Positions 47,510-56,969 of a stretch of 64,000 bases of DNA are shown here, one piece after another. Source of the stretch: Streptomyces marokkonensis. Lineage in GTDB: Bacteria; Actinomycetota; Actinomycetes; Streptomycetales; Streptomycetaceae. Numbering within the stretch: the first letter of the stretch is position 1; every line of letters starts with the position of its first letter. Where the stretch lies: positions 1 to 64,000 of the forward strand of contig NZ_VSKS01000029.1 of NCBI RefSeq assembly GCF_008312835.1, read 5' to 3'. A program made the translations under genes and the position numbers. The notes beneath the pieces are model-generated. The model searched no databases. It was not told the origin of the DNA and was given only the letters and a program-made list of their open reading frames with translations.

Positions 47510-47518
47510 TTGTCCACA
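47510..47518 (+). promoter_or_regulatory. Perfect DnaA-box sequence
   Basis: TTGTCCACA matches the Streptomyces DnaA box exactly and is followed by GGCTGTGG, so that CCACAG-G-CTGTGG forms a small dyad. It lies in the gap between divergent genes. A single box can occur by chance. Confidence 0.35.
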
Positions 47519-47606
47519 GGCTGTGGGTTTCCGTGCGCCGCCGCGGCACACGCGCGTGCGGAAATGGGGGTGCCCGCGCGGACGGGCACGCGGGATGATC
47601 GCGCGC

Positions 47607-48815
47607 ATGACCGATACGGACGGCAAGGAAGGCACCGCGACGGTGCGGGACGAGCCGGGGTCCGGCCCGGAGGCGGGCGGCGCGGCGCGGCCGACGCTGC
47701 GCGAGCGGCGGATCGCCGCCTGGCGCGGTGCCCCGCGCGTGCTCGCGCGCCTCGGCTTCCTCGCCCCTCTCTCGGAGCGGCTGGCGCTGCTGGAGGCGGC
47801 GGGGAGCGTGTACGACCTCGGCGAGACCTCCGACATCTACGGCAACGGTGTCGTGGAGGCCCTGGAGAAGCGGGTCGCCGGGCTGCTCGGCACCGAGGCC
47901 GCCGCGTTCTTCCCGACCGGCACGATGGCCCAGCAGGTCGCGCTGCGCTGCTGGGCCGGCCGCACCGGCGACCCGGCGGTCGCCCTGCACCCGCTGAGCC
48001 ACCCCGAGGTGTACGAGCGGAACGCGTTCAGCCAGGTCAGCGGGTTGCGGCCGGTACGGATGACGAGCGAGCCCCGGCTGCCCACCGCCGCCGAGGTGCG
48101 TGACTTCGAGGAGCCCTTCGGAGCGCTGATGCTGGAACTGCCGCTCAGGGACGCCGGTTTCGTCCTGCCCACGTGGGAGGAGCTGACCGAGGTGGTGGAC
48201 GCCGCGCGGGAACGCGAGGCGGTCGTGCACATCGACGGGGCACGGCTGTGGGAGTGCACCGAACACTTCGGGCGGCCGCTGGAGGAGATCGCGGGGCTCG
48301 CGGACAGCGTCTACGTGTCGTTCTACAAGTCCCTCGACGCCTACGGCGGCGCCGCCCTGGCCGGTCCCGAGACGCTGGTGGAGGAGGCGAGGGCCTGGCG
48401 GCACCGCTACGGCGGCAACGTGTTCCAGCAGTTCCCGACCGCGCTGTCGGCGCTGATCGGGCTGGAGCGGGAGCTGCCCCGGCTGCCGGAGTACGTCCGG
48501 CACGCGCGCCTGGTGGCGGCCGCGCTGCGCGAGGGCCTGGCGGAGGGCGGGCTGCCCTGGTTCCGGGTCCATCCCGAGGTGCCGCACACCCACGACTTCC
48601 AGGTGTGGCTGCCGTACGAGGCCGACGTGGCCGCCGAGGTGGCGATCGCGGCGGCTGAGGAGACGGGGGCGGCGCTCTTCGCCAACCACTGGGACCCGAA
48701 GGGTCCGGGCCTGTCCTTCACGGAGGTGTACATCCGGGCCGCGGGGCTGGAGTGGAGCGCCGAGGACGTGCGGGCGGCGGCGGTGGAGTTCGCGCGGCGG
48801 CTGCTCCGGGTCTGA
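47607..48815 (+). CDS. PLP-dependent beta-eliminating lyase / threonine aldolase-like enzyme
   Basis: A 402-residue fold type I PLP enzyme of the threonine aldolase/tyrosine phenol-lyase group. Landmarks: GETSDIYGNGVVEALEKRVAGLLG, AAFFPTGTMAQQVALRCW, the cofactor aspartate in VVHIDGARLWECTEHFG, and the Schiff-base lysine in YVSFYKSLDAYGGAALAGP. The N-terminus carries about 35 extra low-complexity residues. An ATG 12 bases upstream is an alternative. Substrate may be threonine or another beta-hydroxy amino acid. Confidence 0.88.
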   Translation: MTDTDGKEGTATVRDEPGSGPEAGGAARPTLRERRIAAWRGAPRVLARLGFLAPLSERLALLEAAGSVYDLGETSDIYGNGVVEALEKRVAGLLGTEAAAFFPTGTMAQQVALRCWAGRTGDPAVALHPLSHPEVYERNAFSQVSGLRPVRMTSEPRLPTAAEVRDFEEPFGALMLELPLRDAGFVLPTWEELTEVVDAAREREAVVHIDGARLWECTEHFGRPLEEIAGLADSVYVSFYKSLDAYGGAALAGPETLVEEARAWRHRYGGNVFQQFPTALSALIGLERELPRLPEYVRHARLVAAALREGLAEGGLPWFRVHPEVPHTHDFQVWLPYEADVAAEVAIAAAEETGAALFANHWDPKGPGLSFTEVYIRAAGLEWSAEDVRAAAVEFARRLLRV

Positions 48816-48850
48816 CGGTCCTTCGACACGCCGTCATGCACCATGTGGGC

Positions 48851-49957
48851 ATGGGTGTGAGCATCGACATCGCGGGGCTGCGGCCGGAGAGGGTCGCCGT
48901 CGTGCCCTCGCCCCTGGCCGAGCTCGGCATGGCGCTGCACGCGCTGTCCGAGCCGTCGCACCATCCGGGGCTCCAGGGCTGGGTGACGGGCGTGACCGCG
49001 CGCCTTGACCCGCATCTCGCGGACCGGATGTGCGAGGCGGACTTCCTGTGGCGGACGACGTTCTCGGACCTGTTCCTGCCGAGCGCCGGCACACCGGGCC
49101 GCGGGACGCTCCCGGGCGGGACCCTCGCCGAGGAACTGGACCTGCTGGACAAGCTGTCCGACGAGCAGTTCGTGGACGCCGCCCTCGAGTTCACCTGCGC
49201 CCTGCCCTACGGCCTGCCGGGGGCCGGCCCGCTCGCCGACGAGGGGCTGCGCCGCCGCTCGCTGGAGCTGGCCGCCGCGCGGGGGCCGCGGCAGGTCCTG
49301 TTCACCGAGCGGCTGCTCGCGGATCCGCCGCGGATCAGGGACTGGCTGCGGCAGTTCCTCCAGGACTGCGACGACGCGTTCTTCGCCGGGACGTGGTCCC
49401 GGCTGCGCCGGCAGCTCGCCGCCGACACCCGCCTCAAGACCGACCTGCTCCGGCACAGGGGGCTGGCCGAGGCACTGGCCTCGGTGTCCCCCGCCGTGAC
49501 GCTCGACGAGGCGGCGGGCCTGATCACCGTGGACAAGCTGGGTGAGGGCCGTACGGCCACGGGCGACGGCGGACTGCTGCTGATCCCGACCAGCCTCGGC
49601 CGGCCGCACCTGATGGTGCTCCACCGGCACGGCTGGCAGCCGGTGCTGCACTACCCGGTCGGCTCCCCCGAGCCGGCCGCCCCGCCGACGGTCGACCAGC
49701 TGGCCCTGCGGATGACCGCGCTGTCCCATCCGGTCCGTATGCGCATGTGCCGCCATCTCGCCCGCAGCGCGTACACCACCAGCGAACTGGCCCAGGTGCA
49801 CGGCATGACGGCGCCGGAGATATCCCGGCACCTGAGCGTGCTGAAGAAGGCCGGGCTGATCAGCACCCGCCGCCGCGGTCGGTACGTGCTGCACCAGCTG
49901 GACGTGACGGTCGTGGCCCGGCTGGGCAGCGACTTCCTGGAGGGGATCCTGCGCTGA
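48851..49957 (+). CDS. ArsR-type HTH regulator with DUF5937 N-terminal domain
   Basis: A 368-residue protein. The N-terminal 270 residues start SIDIAGLRPERVAVVPSPLAELGMALHALSEPSHHP, a hallmark of DUF5937 proteins in actinobacteria. The last 90 residues are a winged helix of ArsR type: LSHPVRMRMCRHLARSAYTT, ELAQVHGMTAPEISRHLSVLKKAGLISTRRRGRYVLHQLD. No cysteine metal-binding motif is present in the HTH part, so the ligand is unlikely to be a thiol-bound metal. Start chosen at ATG; ATG at 48836 is also in frame. Confidence 0.85.
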   Translation: MGVSIDIAGLRPERVAVVPSPLAELGMALHALSEPSHHPGLQGWVTGVTARLDPHLADRMCEADFLWRTTFSDLFLPSAGTPGRGTLPGGTLAEELDLLDKLSDEQFVDAALEFTCALPYGLPGAGPLADEGLRRRSLELAAARGPRQVLFTERLLADPPRIRDWLRQFLQDCDDAFFAGTWSRLRRQLAADTRLKTDLLRHRGLAEALASVSPAVTLDEAAGLITVDKLGEGRTATGDGGLLLIPTSLGRPHLMVLHRHGWQPVLHYPVGSPEPAAPPTVDQLALRMTALSHPVRMRMCRHLARSAYTTSELAQVHGMTAPEISRHLSVLKKAGLISTRRRGRYVLHQLDVTVVARLGSDFLEGILR

Positions 49958-49978
49958 GGGGCCGTGGCGCGCGTGCGG

Positions 49979-50608
49979 TCAGTCCAGGCGGATGTGCCGG
50001 ATGCCCACGCCCGCCTGCCGCAGCCGGGTCCGCAGCCGGCCCTCGTGGTTCGGGCGCAGGGTGAGTCCGGCCAGGACGGCGATGCGGTCCGCCGTTTTCG
50101 GCACCGTGGTGCGGTCGGTCCACAGGTGCTCGGCGAACTCCGGTTCGCGCAGCCGCTCCAGGCAGTGGTCGAGCCGCTGCACCGCCCAGCTCTCCCGGCG
50201 CGGCGAGGCGTTGCCCAGGACGGACCCGAGGAGGTGGCCGAAGCCGCGCTCGCGCAGCCGCCGCAGCACCGTCGCACGCTCGGCGAGGAGCGTGAAGTGG
50301 CGTACGTCGTGGCCGAGTTCGCGCAGCCTGCCGACGGTCTCCGCGAAGTGCCCGGAGTCGGTGACGGTCATCGGCGCGATCACCACGCCCTCGTGCCGGG
50401 TCAGGGCGAGGTCGAGGACCTCGACGACGCCCTGCCGCCAGGCCGCCAGGTCCTGGAAGTCGCCGCGCAGTGCGGGCGGCAGCATGCGGTGCAGGCCGAA
50501 TCCGGGGTACTCCGGATCGCAGATGACACTGCCCGGCAGGCGGCGCCGTATCTCGTGTGCGGTCTGTGTTTTACCGCCCCCGAAGGGCCCGTTGATCCAC
50601 AGGAGCAT
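49979..50608 (-). CDS. TmrB-like P-loop ATPase
   Basis: A 209-residue nucleotide-binding protein. It opens LLWINGPFGGGKTQTAHEIRRRL with Walker A GPFGGGKT, then CDPEYPGFGLHRMLP, close to what I recall of Bacillus TmrB, the ATP-binding tunicamycin-resistance protein. A DSGHF...VGRLRELGHDVRHFTLLAERATVLRRL segment follows as in small kinases. It may phosphorylate or sequester a nucleoside antibiotic. Convergent with the ArsR-type gene. Confidence 0.78.
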   Translation of the reverse strand: MLLWINGPFGGGKTQTAHEIRRRLPGSVICDPEYPGFGLHRMLPPALRGDFQDLAAWRQGVVEVLDLALTRHEGVVIAPMTVTDSGHFAETVGRLRELGHDVRHFTLLAERATVLRRLRERGFGHLLGSVLGNASPRRESWAVQRLDHCLERLREPEFAEHLWTDRTTVPKTADRIAVLAGLTLRPNHEGRLRTRLRQAGVGIRHIRLD

Positions 50609-50639
50609 GCGCAGACCCTACCGGCGGCCGGGCCACCGG

Positions 50640-51311
50640 TCAGCCGTGTCCGCCGGCCCGCACCAAACCCGTCTCGTAGGCGAGGACGACCACCTGCACC
50701 CGGTCCCGCAGGCCCAGCTTGGTGAGGATGCGGCCCACGTGGGTCTTCACGGTCGCCTCGGAGAGCACCAGCCGGGCCGCGATCTCGCCGTTGGACAGGC
50801 CCTGCGCGACCAGGATCATGACCTCCCGCTCGCGCTCGGTGAGCCGTTCCAGCTCCTTGTGCTGGGGCTGCTTGCCGCTGCTGGGCAGCATCGGCGCGAA
50901 CCGGTCCAGGAGCCGGCGGGTGGTGGAGGGGGCGACCACGGCGTCGCCGCTGTGCACCGCGCGGATCGCGGCGAGCAGCTCGCCCGGCGGCACGTCCTTG
51001 AGCATGAAGCCGGAGGCGCCCGCCTTCAGCCCGGAGAAGGCGTACTCGTCCAGGTCGAAGGTGGTCAGGATCAGCACCTTCGGCGGGTCGGTGTCCGCGC
51101 AGATCCGGCGGGTCGTCTCCACCCCGTCGAGCTTGGGCATGCGGACGTCCATCAGCACCACGTCGACGGCGCTGGACCGCAGTACCTGGAGCGCCTCGAC
51201 GCCGTCGCCCGCCTCCGCCACGACCTCCATGTCCGGCTGGGCGGCGAGCACCATCCGGAACCCGGTGCGCAGCAGCACCTGGTCGTCGACGAGCATCACG
51301 CGGATCGTCAT
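50640..51311 (-). CDS. NarL/LuxR-type response regulator
   Basis: A 223-residue regulator. Receiver domain: LVDDQVLLRTGF, phospho-acceptor Asp55 (VVLMDVRMPKLDGVE), TTFDLDEYAF and the lysine in FMLKDVPPGEL. C-terminal LuxR-type HTH: LTEREREVMILVAQGLSNGEIAARLVLSEATVKTHVGRIL. Partner kinase gene lies upstream with 73 bases between; both on the minus strand. Regulon unknown. Confidence 0.93.
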   Translation of the reverse strand: MTIRVMLVDDQVLLRTGFRMVLAAQPDMEVVAEAGDGVEALQVLRSSAVDVVLMDVRMPKLDGVETTRRICADTDPPKVLILTTFDLDEYAFSGLKAGASGFMLKDVPPGELLAAIRAVHSGDAVVAPSTTRRLLDRFAPMLPSSGKQPQHKELERLTEREREVMILVAQGLSNGEIAARLVLSEATVKTHVGRILTKLGLRDRVQVVVLAYETGLVRAGGHG

Positions 51312-51384
51312 CGGGTCTCTTCCGTTCGGTCGTCAGGTCGTCACAGGGGTTGTGACAGGTGTCAACAGGGGGCGTGCGAAGGCG

Positions 51385-52587
51385 TCAATGCGCGGGTTTG
51401 AGCGGCAGCAGCACGCTGATGCGGAATCCTCCGCCCGGGCGCGGTCCCGCGTCCAGGGTTCCGCCGACCATGCCGACCCGCTCGCGCATGCCGATCAGGC
51501 CGTGGCCCTGGCCGTCGAAGCCGCCCTCCTCGTAGAGCTCGTGCGGGGCGCCCTTGCCGTCGTCCTCCACGAGCAGGCCAAGACCGTCGTCGAAGTACAC
51601 CAGGCGCACGCTGGCGCCCGCGTTGGGGCCACCGTGCTTGCGCGTGTTGGTGAGCGCCTCCTGCACGATGCGGTACGCGGTGAGCTCGACTCCGCTGGGC
51701 AGCGGGCGCGGGGTGCCCTCGATCTTGAAGTCCACGGGCAGCCCTGACCCCCGGCACTGCTCGACGAGGTCCTCGATCTGCCGCACGTCGGGCTGCGGCA
51801 CGTACTCGCCCGCCTCCTCGTGCTCGCCGGTGCGCAGCACGCCCAGCAGGCGGCGCATCTCGGCGAGGGCCTGGCGGCCCGTGGAGGAGATGGTCTCCAG
51901 GGCCTTCTTGGCCTGGTCGGGCGCGGCGTCGAGGACGTAGGCGGCGCCGTCGGCCTGCACCACCATCACCGACACGTTGTGCGCCACGACGTCGTGCAGC
52001 TCGCGCGCTATCCGGGCGCGTTCGGCGGCCACCGCGACCTTGGCCTGCGCCGCGCGTTCCTTCTCCAGGCGGGCGGCCCGCTCCTCGAGCTGCGCGAAGT
52101 ACGCGCGGCGGGTGCGGATGGAGTCGCCGAGCACCCAGGCGAGGGCGAAGGGCACGGCCTGGAAGATCATCAGGGCGAGATTGCCCGCCGTGCCCGTCTC
52201 CTCGTTCGGCCAGCGCAGCTGCGCGAGCGGGGCCGCGCACAGGCCGGCCGTCAGCGCGAGGCGGGAGGCCCAGCGGGCACCGACGGCCGCGACCGTGTAG
52301 ACGATCACCAGCAGGGCGAAGTCGGCGGGCAGCGTCGCCACGTCCGTGATCAGCTGCCCCGCGCCCACGGCGAGGGCGAGGACCAGCATCCGCTCGGGCA
52401 TGCGGCGGCGCAGCGCGACGACCAGCGACAGCAGCAGCATGACCGGCAGGGTGAGGACCAGAAGATCCGTTCCCCGGGCCGCCTCCGTATTCTCTCCGCT
52501 GATCACCGAAAGGCCGAACAGGACGACGGCCCAGAAGCCGTCGACCCATGTCGGGTGTCTGCGGAGGAAGTCATAGAGGCGCTGCAC
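51385..52587 (-). CDS. Sensor histidine kinase, HisKA_3 type
   Basis: A 400-residue kinase with about five N-terminal membrane spans (WVDGFWAVVLFGLSV; LLVLTLPVMLLLSLVVALR; FALLVIVYTVAAVGARW and others) and little extracytoplasmic sequence, so it is probably an intramembrane sensor. His198 in ARELHDVVAHNVSVMVVQADG is the phospho-acceptor. The ATPase domain ends GHGLIGMRERVGMVGGTLDAGPRPGGGFRI. The residue after the H-box, Asp, and HD-x-V are typical of this family. Cognate to the downstream response regulator. Confidence 0.93.
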   Translation of the reverse strand: MQRLYDFLRRHPTWVDGFWAVVLFGLSVISGENTEAARGTDLLVLTLPVMLLLSLVVALRRRMPERMLVLALAVGAGQLITDVATLPADFALLVIVYTVAAVGARWASRLALTAGLCAAPLAQLRWPNEETGTAGNLALMIFQAVPFALAWVLGDSIRTRRAYFAQLEERAARLEKERAAQAKVAVAAERARIARELHDVVAHNVSVMVVQADGAAYVLDAAPDQAKKALETISSTGRQALAEMRRLLGVLRTGEHEEAGEYVPQPDVRQIEDLVEQCRGSGLPVDFKIEGTPRPLPSGVELTAYRIVQEALTNTRKHGGPNAGASVRLVYFDDGLGLLVEDDGKGAPHELYEEGGFDGQGHGLIGMRERVGMVGGTLDAGPRPGGGFRISVLLPLKPAH

Positions 52588-52737
52588 GTAACCCAGCGTA
52601 GGGAAGCGAAATGCGTGCAGGGGTCAACCGGAGGGTCGATCCCCGGTCGGCACGCGTACTCCGCAAGGTGGAGGCCCGGCATATCCCCGCGCTTAACCTG
52701 GGCGGATGGCGAGCGCGAGGGCGGGTGAACGGAACCG

Positions 52738-53745
52738 GTGACGGCTGCGACCGGAGAGGGCCCGCGGGGCTGGCGGGCGGCGGCCCGGGAGGCCCTGTAC
52801 GGGCCGGAGGGCTTCTACCGCCGGCCCGGGGAGGGACCGGCCGGGCACTTCCGTACGTCGGTGCACGCCTCGCCGCTGTTCGCGGGTGCCGTGGCGCGGC
52901 TGCTGTGCCGGGTGGACGAGGCACTGGGGCGGCCCGCGGTGCTCGACTTCGTGGACATGGCGGCCGGGCGGGGCGAGCTGGCCGCGGGTGTCCTCGCCGC
53001 GCTGCCCGCCGGCGTGGCGGAGCGCACGCGGGCGTACGCCGTCGAGCTCGCCGGCCGGCCCGCGGGGCTCGATCACCGGATCGAGTGGCGGACCGGGCCC
53101 CCGGAGGGGGTCACGGGGCTGCTCTTCGCCAACGAGTGGCTGGACAATGTGCCCGTCGACGTCGCCGAGGTGGACGCGGCGGGCGTGCCGCGCCTGGTGC
53201 TGGTGCGGGCGGACGGGACGGAGCGGCTCGGGGAGCCGGTCACCGGTGCGGAGGCCGCGTGGCTGGCGCGGTGGTGGCCCCTGGCGGCCGAGGAGGGGCT
53301 CCGCGCGGAGATCGGGCTGCCCCGGGACCGGGCCTGGGCGGCGGTGGCCGGGACGGTCGCGCGCGGGCTCGCCGTCGCCGTGGACTACGCGCACACGGCC
53401 GCCGCCCGTCCGCCGTTCGGAACGCTCACCGGGTTCCGGGAGGGGCGGGAGACGGCGCCCGTGCCGGACGGGTCGTGCGACATCACCGCGCATGTCGCAC
53501 TGGACGCGTGCGCCGCGGCCTGCGCGCTCCCCGGCGCGCGCCTGCTGGCGCAGCGGGACGCCCTCGACGCCCTGGGGGTGAGCGGCGCACGCCCCCCGCT
53601 CGCCCTGGCGTCCACGGACCCCGCCGGGTACGTGCGCGCCCTCGCGGGCGCCGGGGAGGCCGCCGAACTCACCGCGCCCGGCGGACTCGGCGACTTCGGG
53701 TGGCTGGTGCAGCCGGTGGGGATCGGGGACGTGATCGGCGGCTGA
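52738..53745 (+). CDS. MidA/NDUFAF7-family SAM methyltransferase
   Basis: A 335-residue protein of the PF02636 family. Diagnostic segments: [36 protein letters not shown], the SAM loop [32 protein letters not shown], and [15 protein letters not shown]. In mitochondria the relative NDUFAF7 dimethylates an arginine of the NDUFS2 (NuoD) subunit of complex I. Strikingly the convergent neighbour 45 bases away is a NuoD homologue. GTG start; the ribosome site is poor. The second and third sections are degenerate relative to the family, so its activity is not certain. Confidence 0.82.
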   Translation: MTAATGEGPRGWRAAAREALYGPEGFYRRPGEGPAGHFRTSVHASPLFAGAVARLLCRVDEALGRPAVLDFVDMAAGRGELAAGVLAALPAGVAERTRAYAVELAGRPAGLDHRIEWRTGPPEGVTGLLFANEWLDNVPVDVAEVDAAGVPRLVLVRADGTERLGEPVTGAEAAWLARWWPLAAEEGLRAEIGLPRDRAWAAVAGTVARGLAVAVDYAHTAAARPPFGTLTGFREGRETAPVPDGSCDITAHVALDACAAACALPGARLLAQRDALDALGVSGARPPLALASTDPAGYVRALAGAGEAAELTAPGGLGDFGWLVQPVGIGDVIGG

Positions 53746-53766
53746 CCGCGACCGGGACGGCCGAGC

Positions 53767-53789
53767 CCCCGCGGCGCCCCGCCGGGGGA
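53767..53789. terminator. Imperfect GC hairpin between MidA and nuoD2 genes
   Basis: CCCCCGCGGCG and CGCCGGGGG pair with one bulge between the two convergent stop codons, leaving room for no other signal. Confidence 0.35.
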
Positions 53790-53790
53790 C

Positions 53791-54942
53791 CTACTTGTCG
53801 ATGTCTCCCACCACGAAGAACATCGACCCCAGGATCGCCACCATGTCCGCCACCAGCGTCCCCGGCAGCAGTTCGGTGAGCGCCTGGATGTTGTTGTACG
53901 ACGCCGAGCGCAGCTTCAGCCGGTACGGCGTCTTCTCACCCTTGCTGACCAGGTAGTAGCCGTTGATGCCGAGCGGGTTCTCGGTCCACGCGTACGTATG
54001 TCCTTCGGGCGCCTTCAGGACCTTCGGGAGCCGCTGGTTGACCGGGCCCGGCGGCAGGTCGGCGAGCCGGTCGAGGCAGGCGTCGGCGAGGTCGAGGGCG
54101 TTGTGGGTCTGCTCCAGGAGGCACTCGAAGCGGGCGAGGCAGTCGCCCTCCTCGCGGGTCACCACCTTCAGGACGTCGCCCAGTTCGCCGTAGGCGAGGT
54201 ACGGCTCGTCGCGGCGCAGGTCGAAGTCGACGCCCGAGGCACGCCCGATCGGCCCGCTCACCCCGTAGGCGTGCACCGCTTCCGGGGACAGCACGCCGAC
54301 GCCGCGCGTGCGGCCCCGGAAGATCTCGTTGCCGAGCACCAGACCGTCGAAGCGGTCCATGCGGGAGCGCACGTCGGCGACCGCGCCGCGCGCGCGCGTG
54401 GTCCATCCGGCGGGAAGGTCCTCCTTGAGGCCGCCCACGCGGTTGAACATGTAGTGCATCCGCCCGCCGGAGACCTCCTCCATGACGTGCTGGAGCTCCT
54501 CGCGCTCCCGGAAGGCGTAGAAGATCGGGGTGATGCCGCCGAGTTCCAGCGGATAGGAGCCGAGGAACATCAGGTGGTTGAGCACCCGGTTCAGCTCCGC
54601 GAGCAGCGTGCGCAGCCACACCGCGCGCTCGGGGACCTCCATGCCGAGCATCCGCTCCACGGCGAGGACCACGCCCAGCTCGTTGGAGAAGGCCGACAGC
54701 CAGTCGTGGCGGTTGGCCAGCATGATGATCTGGCGGTAGTCGCGGGCCTCGAAGAGCTTCTCCGCGCCCCGGTGCATGTAACCGATGACGGGCTCCGCGC
54801 GGGTGATGCGCTCGCCGTCCAGGACGAGCTTCAGCCGCAGCACCCCGTGCGTGGACGGGTGCTGGGGTCCGATGTTGAGCACCATGTCGGTGCTCTCCGC
54901 CGCGCCGCCGATGCCGACCATGGTCTCCGTCGTAGGAGTCAT
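53791..54942 (-). CDS. nuoD2: Stand-alone NADH-quinone oxidoreductase subunit D paralogue
   Basis: A 383-residue NuoD/49-kDa homologue. NuoD hallmarks: [20 protein letters not shown] with the quinone-site His32, [16 protein letters not shown] with Arg58, [15 protein letters not shown], and the C-terminal [18 protein letters not shown]. The conserved tyrosine that ligates the quinone in RxDYL is replaced by Trp81 (RHDWLSAF). No other nuo gene is nearby. GGAGAG lies nine bases before ATG. It corresponds to S. coelicolor SCO3392 by gene order. It may serve a partial or alternative complex I, or have another role. Confidence 0.92.
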   Translation of the reverse strand: MTPTTETMVGIGGAAESTDMVLNIGPQHPSTHGVLRLKLVLDGERITRAEPVIGYMHRGAEKLFEARDYRQIIMLANRHDWLSAFSNELGVVLAVERMLGMEVPERAVWLRTLLAELNRVLNHLMFLGSYPLELGGITPIFYAFREREELQHVMEEVSGGRMHYMFNRVGGLKEDLPAGWTTRARGAVADVRSRMDRFDGLVLGNEIFRGRTRGVGVLSPEAVHAYGVSGPIGRASGVDFDLRRDEPYLAYGELGDVLKVVTREEGDCLARFECLLEQTHNALDLADACLDRLADLPPGPVNQRLPKVLKAPEGHTYAWTENPLGINGYYLVSKGEKTPYRLKLRSASYNNIQALTELLPGTLVADMVAILGSMFFVVGDIDK

Positions 54943-54973
54943 GAACACAGTCTCTCCTACGTACGCTGGCCCC

Positions 54974-55519
54974 ATGGAGACGGGGAGCCCGCACGACACG
55001 GGGCCAGCGGGAACGGGCAGGACGGCGCAGGCGGCGGGGCCGGCGGGCGCGGGGGACGAACCGGTGTGGATCGCCCTGCCCCCGGGACTGCTGACCATGC
55101 GGCGCCTGCTGCTGGTGGTGTGGCTGGGCCTGCTGACGCTCGCCACCGGGCTGGTGCCGGGGCTGCTGGCGGGACCGGGCTGGGCGGCCTTCGCGGCCCT
55201 GCCGCTCGCCCTGCTGGTCTGGGGCTGGGTGATGCTGGAGCGGAACTGGCGGTCCTGGCGGTACGCGGAGCGCGCCGACGACCTGCTGATCAGCCGGGGC
55301 GTCCTGTGGCGCCAGGAGACGGTCGTGCCGTACGGGCGGATGCAGCTGGTCGAGGTCACCTCCGGGCCCGTGGAACGGCACTTCGGGCTGGCCAGCGTCC
55401 AGCTGCACACGGCGGCCGCGGCGACCGACGCGACCATCCCCGGCCTCGACCCGGCCGAGGCGGAACGGCTGCGCGACCGGCTCACGGAGCTGGGCGAGGC
55501 CCGATCGGCGGGGCTGTGA
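54974..55519 (+). CDS. PH-domain (DUF304) membrane protein, small
   Basis: A 181-residue protein with two membrane spans ([40 protein letters not shown]) and a bacterial PH domain: [45 protein letters not shown]. It is coupled to the next gene by a GTGA overlap. A TACGCT -10 six bases before ATG suggests a leaderless message. Homologue of YdbS-type proteins, role unknown. Confidence 0.87.
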   Translation: METGSPHDTGPAGTGRTAQAAGPAGAGDEPVWIALPPGLLTMRRLLLVVWLGLLTLATGLVPGLLAGPGWAAFAALPLALLVWGWVMLERNWRSWRYAERADDLLISRGVLWRQETVVPYGRMQLVEVTSGPVERHFGLASVQLHTAAAATDATIPGLDPAEAERLRDRLTELGEARSAGL

Positions 55520-56850
55520 CGGCCCCGGACGTCCACGAGGACGTACGCGACCGGCCGCCCGTGACCGAGCGGCGGCTGCATCCCATCACGCCGTTCAGGC
55601 GGGCGTGGGCGCCCGTCGCGGTGCTGATCGGGTGGGCGGTGCACGACCCCGACCAGGCACAGCGCCAGCTGACCCGGCTGACGACCACGACCCTGCTGAT
55701 CGGGCTCGCCGTGCTCCTCCCGGCCGCCGCCCTCTACGGCTTCCTGACCTGGTGGTTCACCCACTTCGCGGTGACCGGGACCGAGTTGCGCATCCGTACC
55801 GGGCTGCTGTTCCGGCGCACCGCGCACATCCGGCTGGAGCGGATCCAGGCCATCGACGTCACCCAGCCGCTGCTCGCGCGGGTCGCGGGCGTGGCGAAAC
55901 TCAAACTCGACGTCATAGGCGCCGACAAGAAGGACGAGCTGGCCTTCCTCGGCGCCGACGAGGCGCGGGTGCTGCGCGCCGAACTGCTCGCGCGGGCGGC
56001 GGGTTTCGCACCGGAGACCGCGCACGAGGTGGGTGAGGCGCCGTCCCGGCGGATGGTGCGGGTGCCGCCGGGCGTGCTCGCCGTCTCCCTGCTGCTGACC
56101 GGGGCGACCTGGGGCTGGCTCGTGGTCGCCTGCGTCGCGGTGCCGCTGCTGTGGACGGCCACCCACAGCCTGTGGACGGTGCTCGCCGCGGCCGTGCCGA
56201 TGCTGGGCGCGGCGGGCGCGAGCAGCGTGGGCCGGTTCGTCACCGAGTACGACTGGACCCTGGGCGAGTCGCCCGACGGGCTGCGCATCGACCACGGTCT
56301 GCTGGACCGGGCGCACGAGACGGTGCCGCCGGGCCGCGTGCAGACCGTGCGGCTCGTCGAGCCGCTGCTGTGGCGGCGGCGGGGCTGGGTGCGGGTGGAG
56401 CTCGATGTGGCGGGGTCGTCGAACTCCCTGCTCCTGCCGGTCGCTCCGCGTGAGCTCGCCGAGTCGGTCGTCGCGCGGGTGCTGCCCGGGGTGAGCGTGC
56501 CCCCGCCCGAGGCGCTGGTCAGGCCGCCGCGCCGCGCGCGGTGGTGCGTGCCGGTGTGGTGGCGGGGTTACGGGCTCGCCGTCACCGACGCGGTGTTCGC
56601 CGCGCGTCACGGCCTGCTGCGCCGCAGCCTGTCCCTGGTGCCGCACGCCAAGGTGCAGAGCGTCCGGCTCGTCCAGGGCCCCTGGCAGCGGGCCCGGGGG
56701 GTCGCCGACGTCCATGTGGACACCGGCGCGAACAAGTCGGTCACCGCCCGCCTCCGGGACGCGACGGAGGCGGCGTCCCTGCTGCGGGCCCAGGCGGAAC
56801 GATCCCGCACGGGGCGCAGGGACGCCCGCCCGGACCGCTGGATGGCCTGA
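55516..56850 (+). CDS. Multi PH-domain (DUF304) membrane protein
   Basis: A 444-residue partner of the preceding protein, resembling YdbT. Three PH segments each follow membrane spans: [69 protein letters not shown], and [31 protein letters not shown]. About four to five membrane spans. The YdbST pair in Bacillus affects envelope-acting antibiotic resistance; a similar envelope role is possible here. GTG start overlaps the preceding stop. Confidence 0.9.
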   Translation: MTAPDVHEDVRDRPPVTERRLHPITPFRRAWAPVAVLIGWAVHDPDQAQRQLTRLTTTTLLIGLAVLLPAAALYGFLTWWFTHFAVTGTELRIRTGLLFRRTAHIRLERIQAIDVTQPLLARVAGVAKLKLDVIGADKKDELAFLGADEARVLRAELLARAAGFAPETAHEVGEAPSRRMVRVPPGVLAVSLLLTGATWGWLVVACVAVPLLWTATHSLWTVLAAAVPMLGAAGASSVGRFVTEYDWTLGESPDGLRIDHGLLDRAHETVPPGRVQTVRLVEPLLWRRRGWVRVELDVAGSSNSLLLPVAPRELAESVVARVLPGVSVPPPEALVRPPRRARWCVPVWWRGYGLAVTDAVFAARHGLLRRSLSLVPHAKVQSVRLVQGPWQRARGVADVHVDTGANKSVTARLRDATEAASLLRAQAERSRTGRRDARPDRWMA

Positions 56851-56915
56851 CCGGCATCCGCGTGCCCTCCGCGGGCCGCGGGAGCACCTGCCGGCGCCGC
56901 TCGGTCCCGGGACGG

Positions 56916-56956
56916 CGGCGGGGCCCCGCGCGTGGTGCGTGCGCGGGGCCCCGCCG
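56916..56956. terminator. Perfect 16-bp terminator hairpin
   Basis: CGGCGGGGCCCCGCGC (56916-56931) pairs perfectly with GCGCGGGGCCCCGCCG (56941-56956) around a nine-base loop between two convergent genes. Bidirectional, no T run. Confidence 0.75.
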
Positions 56957-56969
56957 TGTGGCCGGTGCG

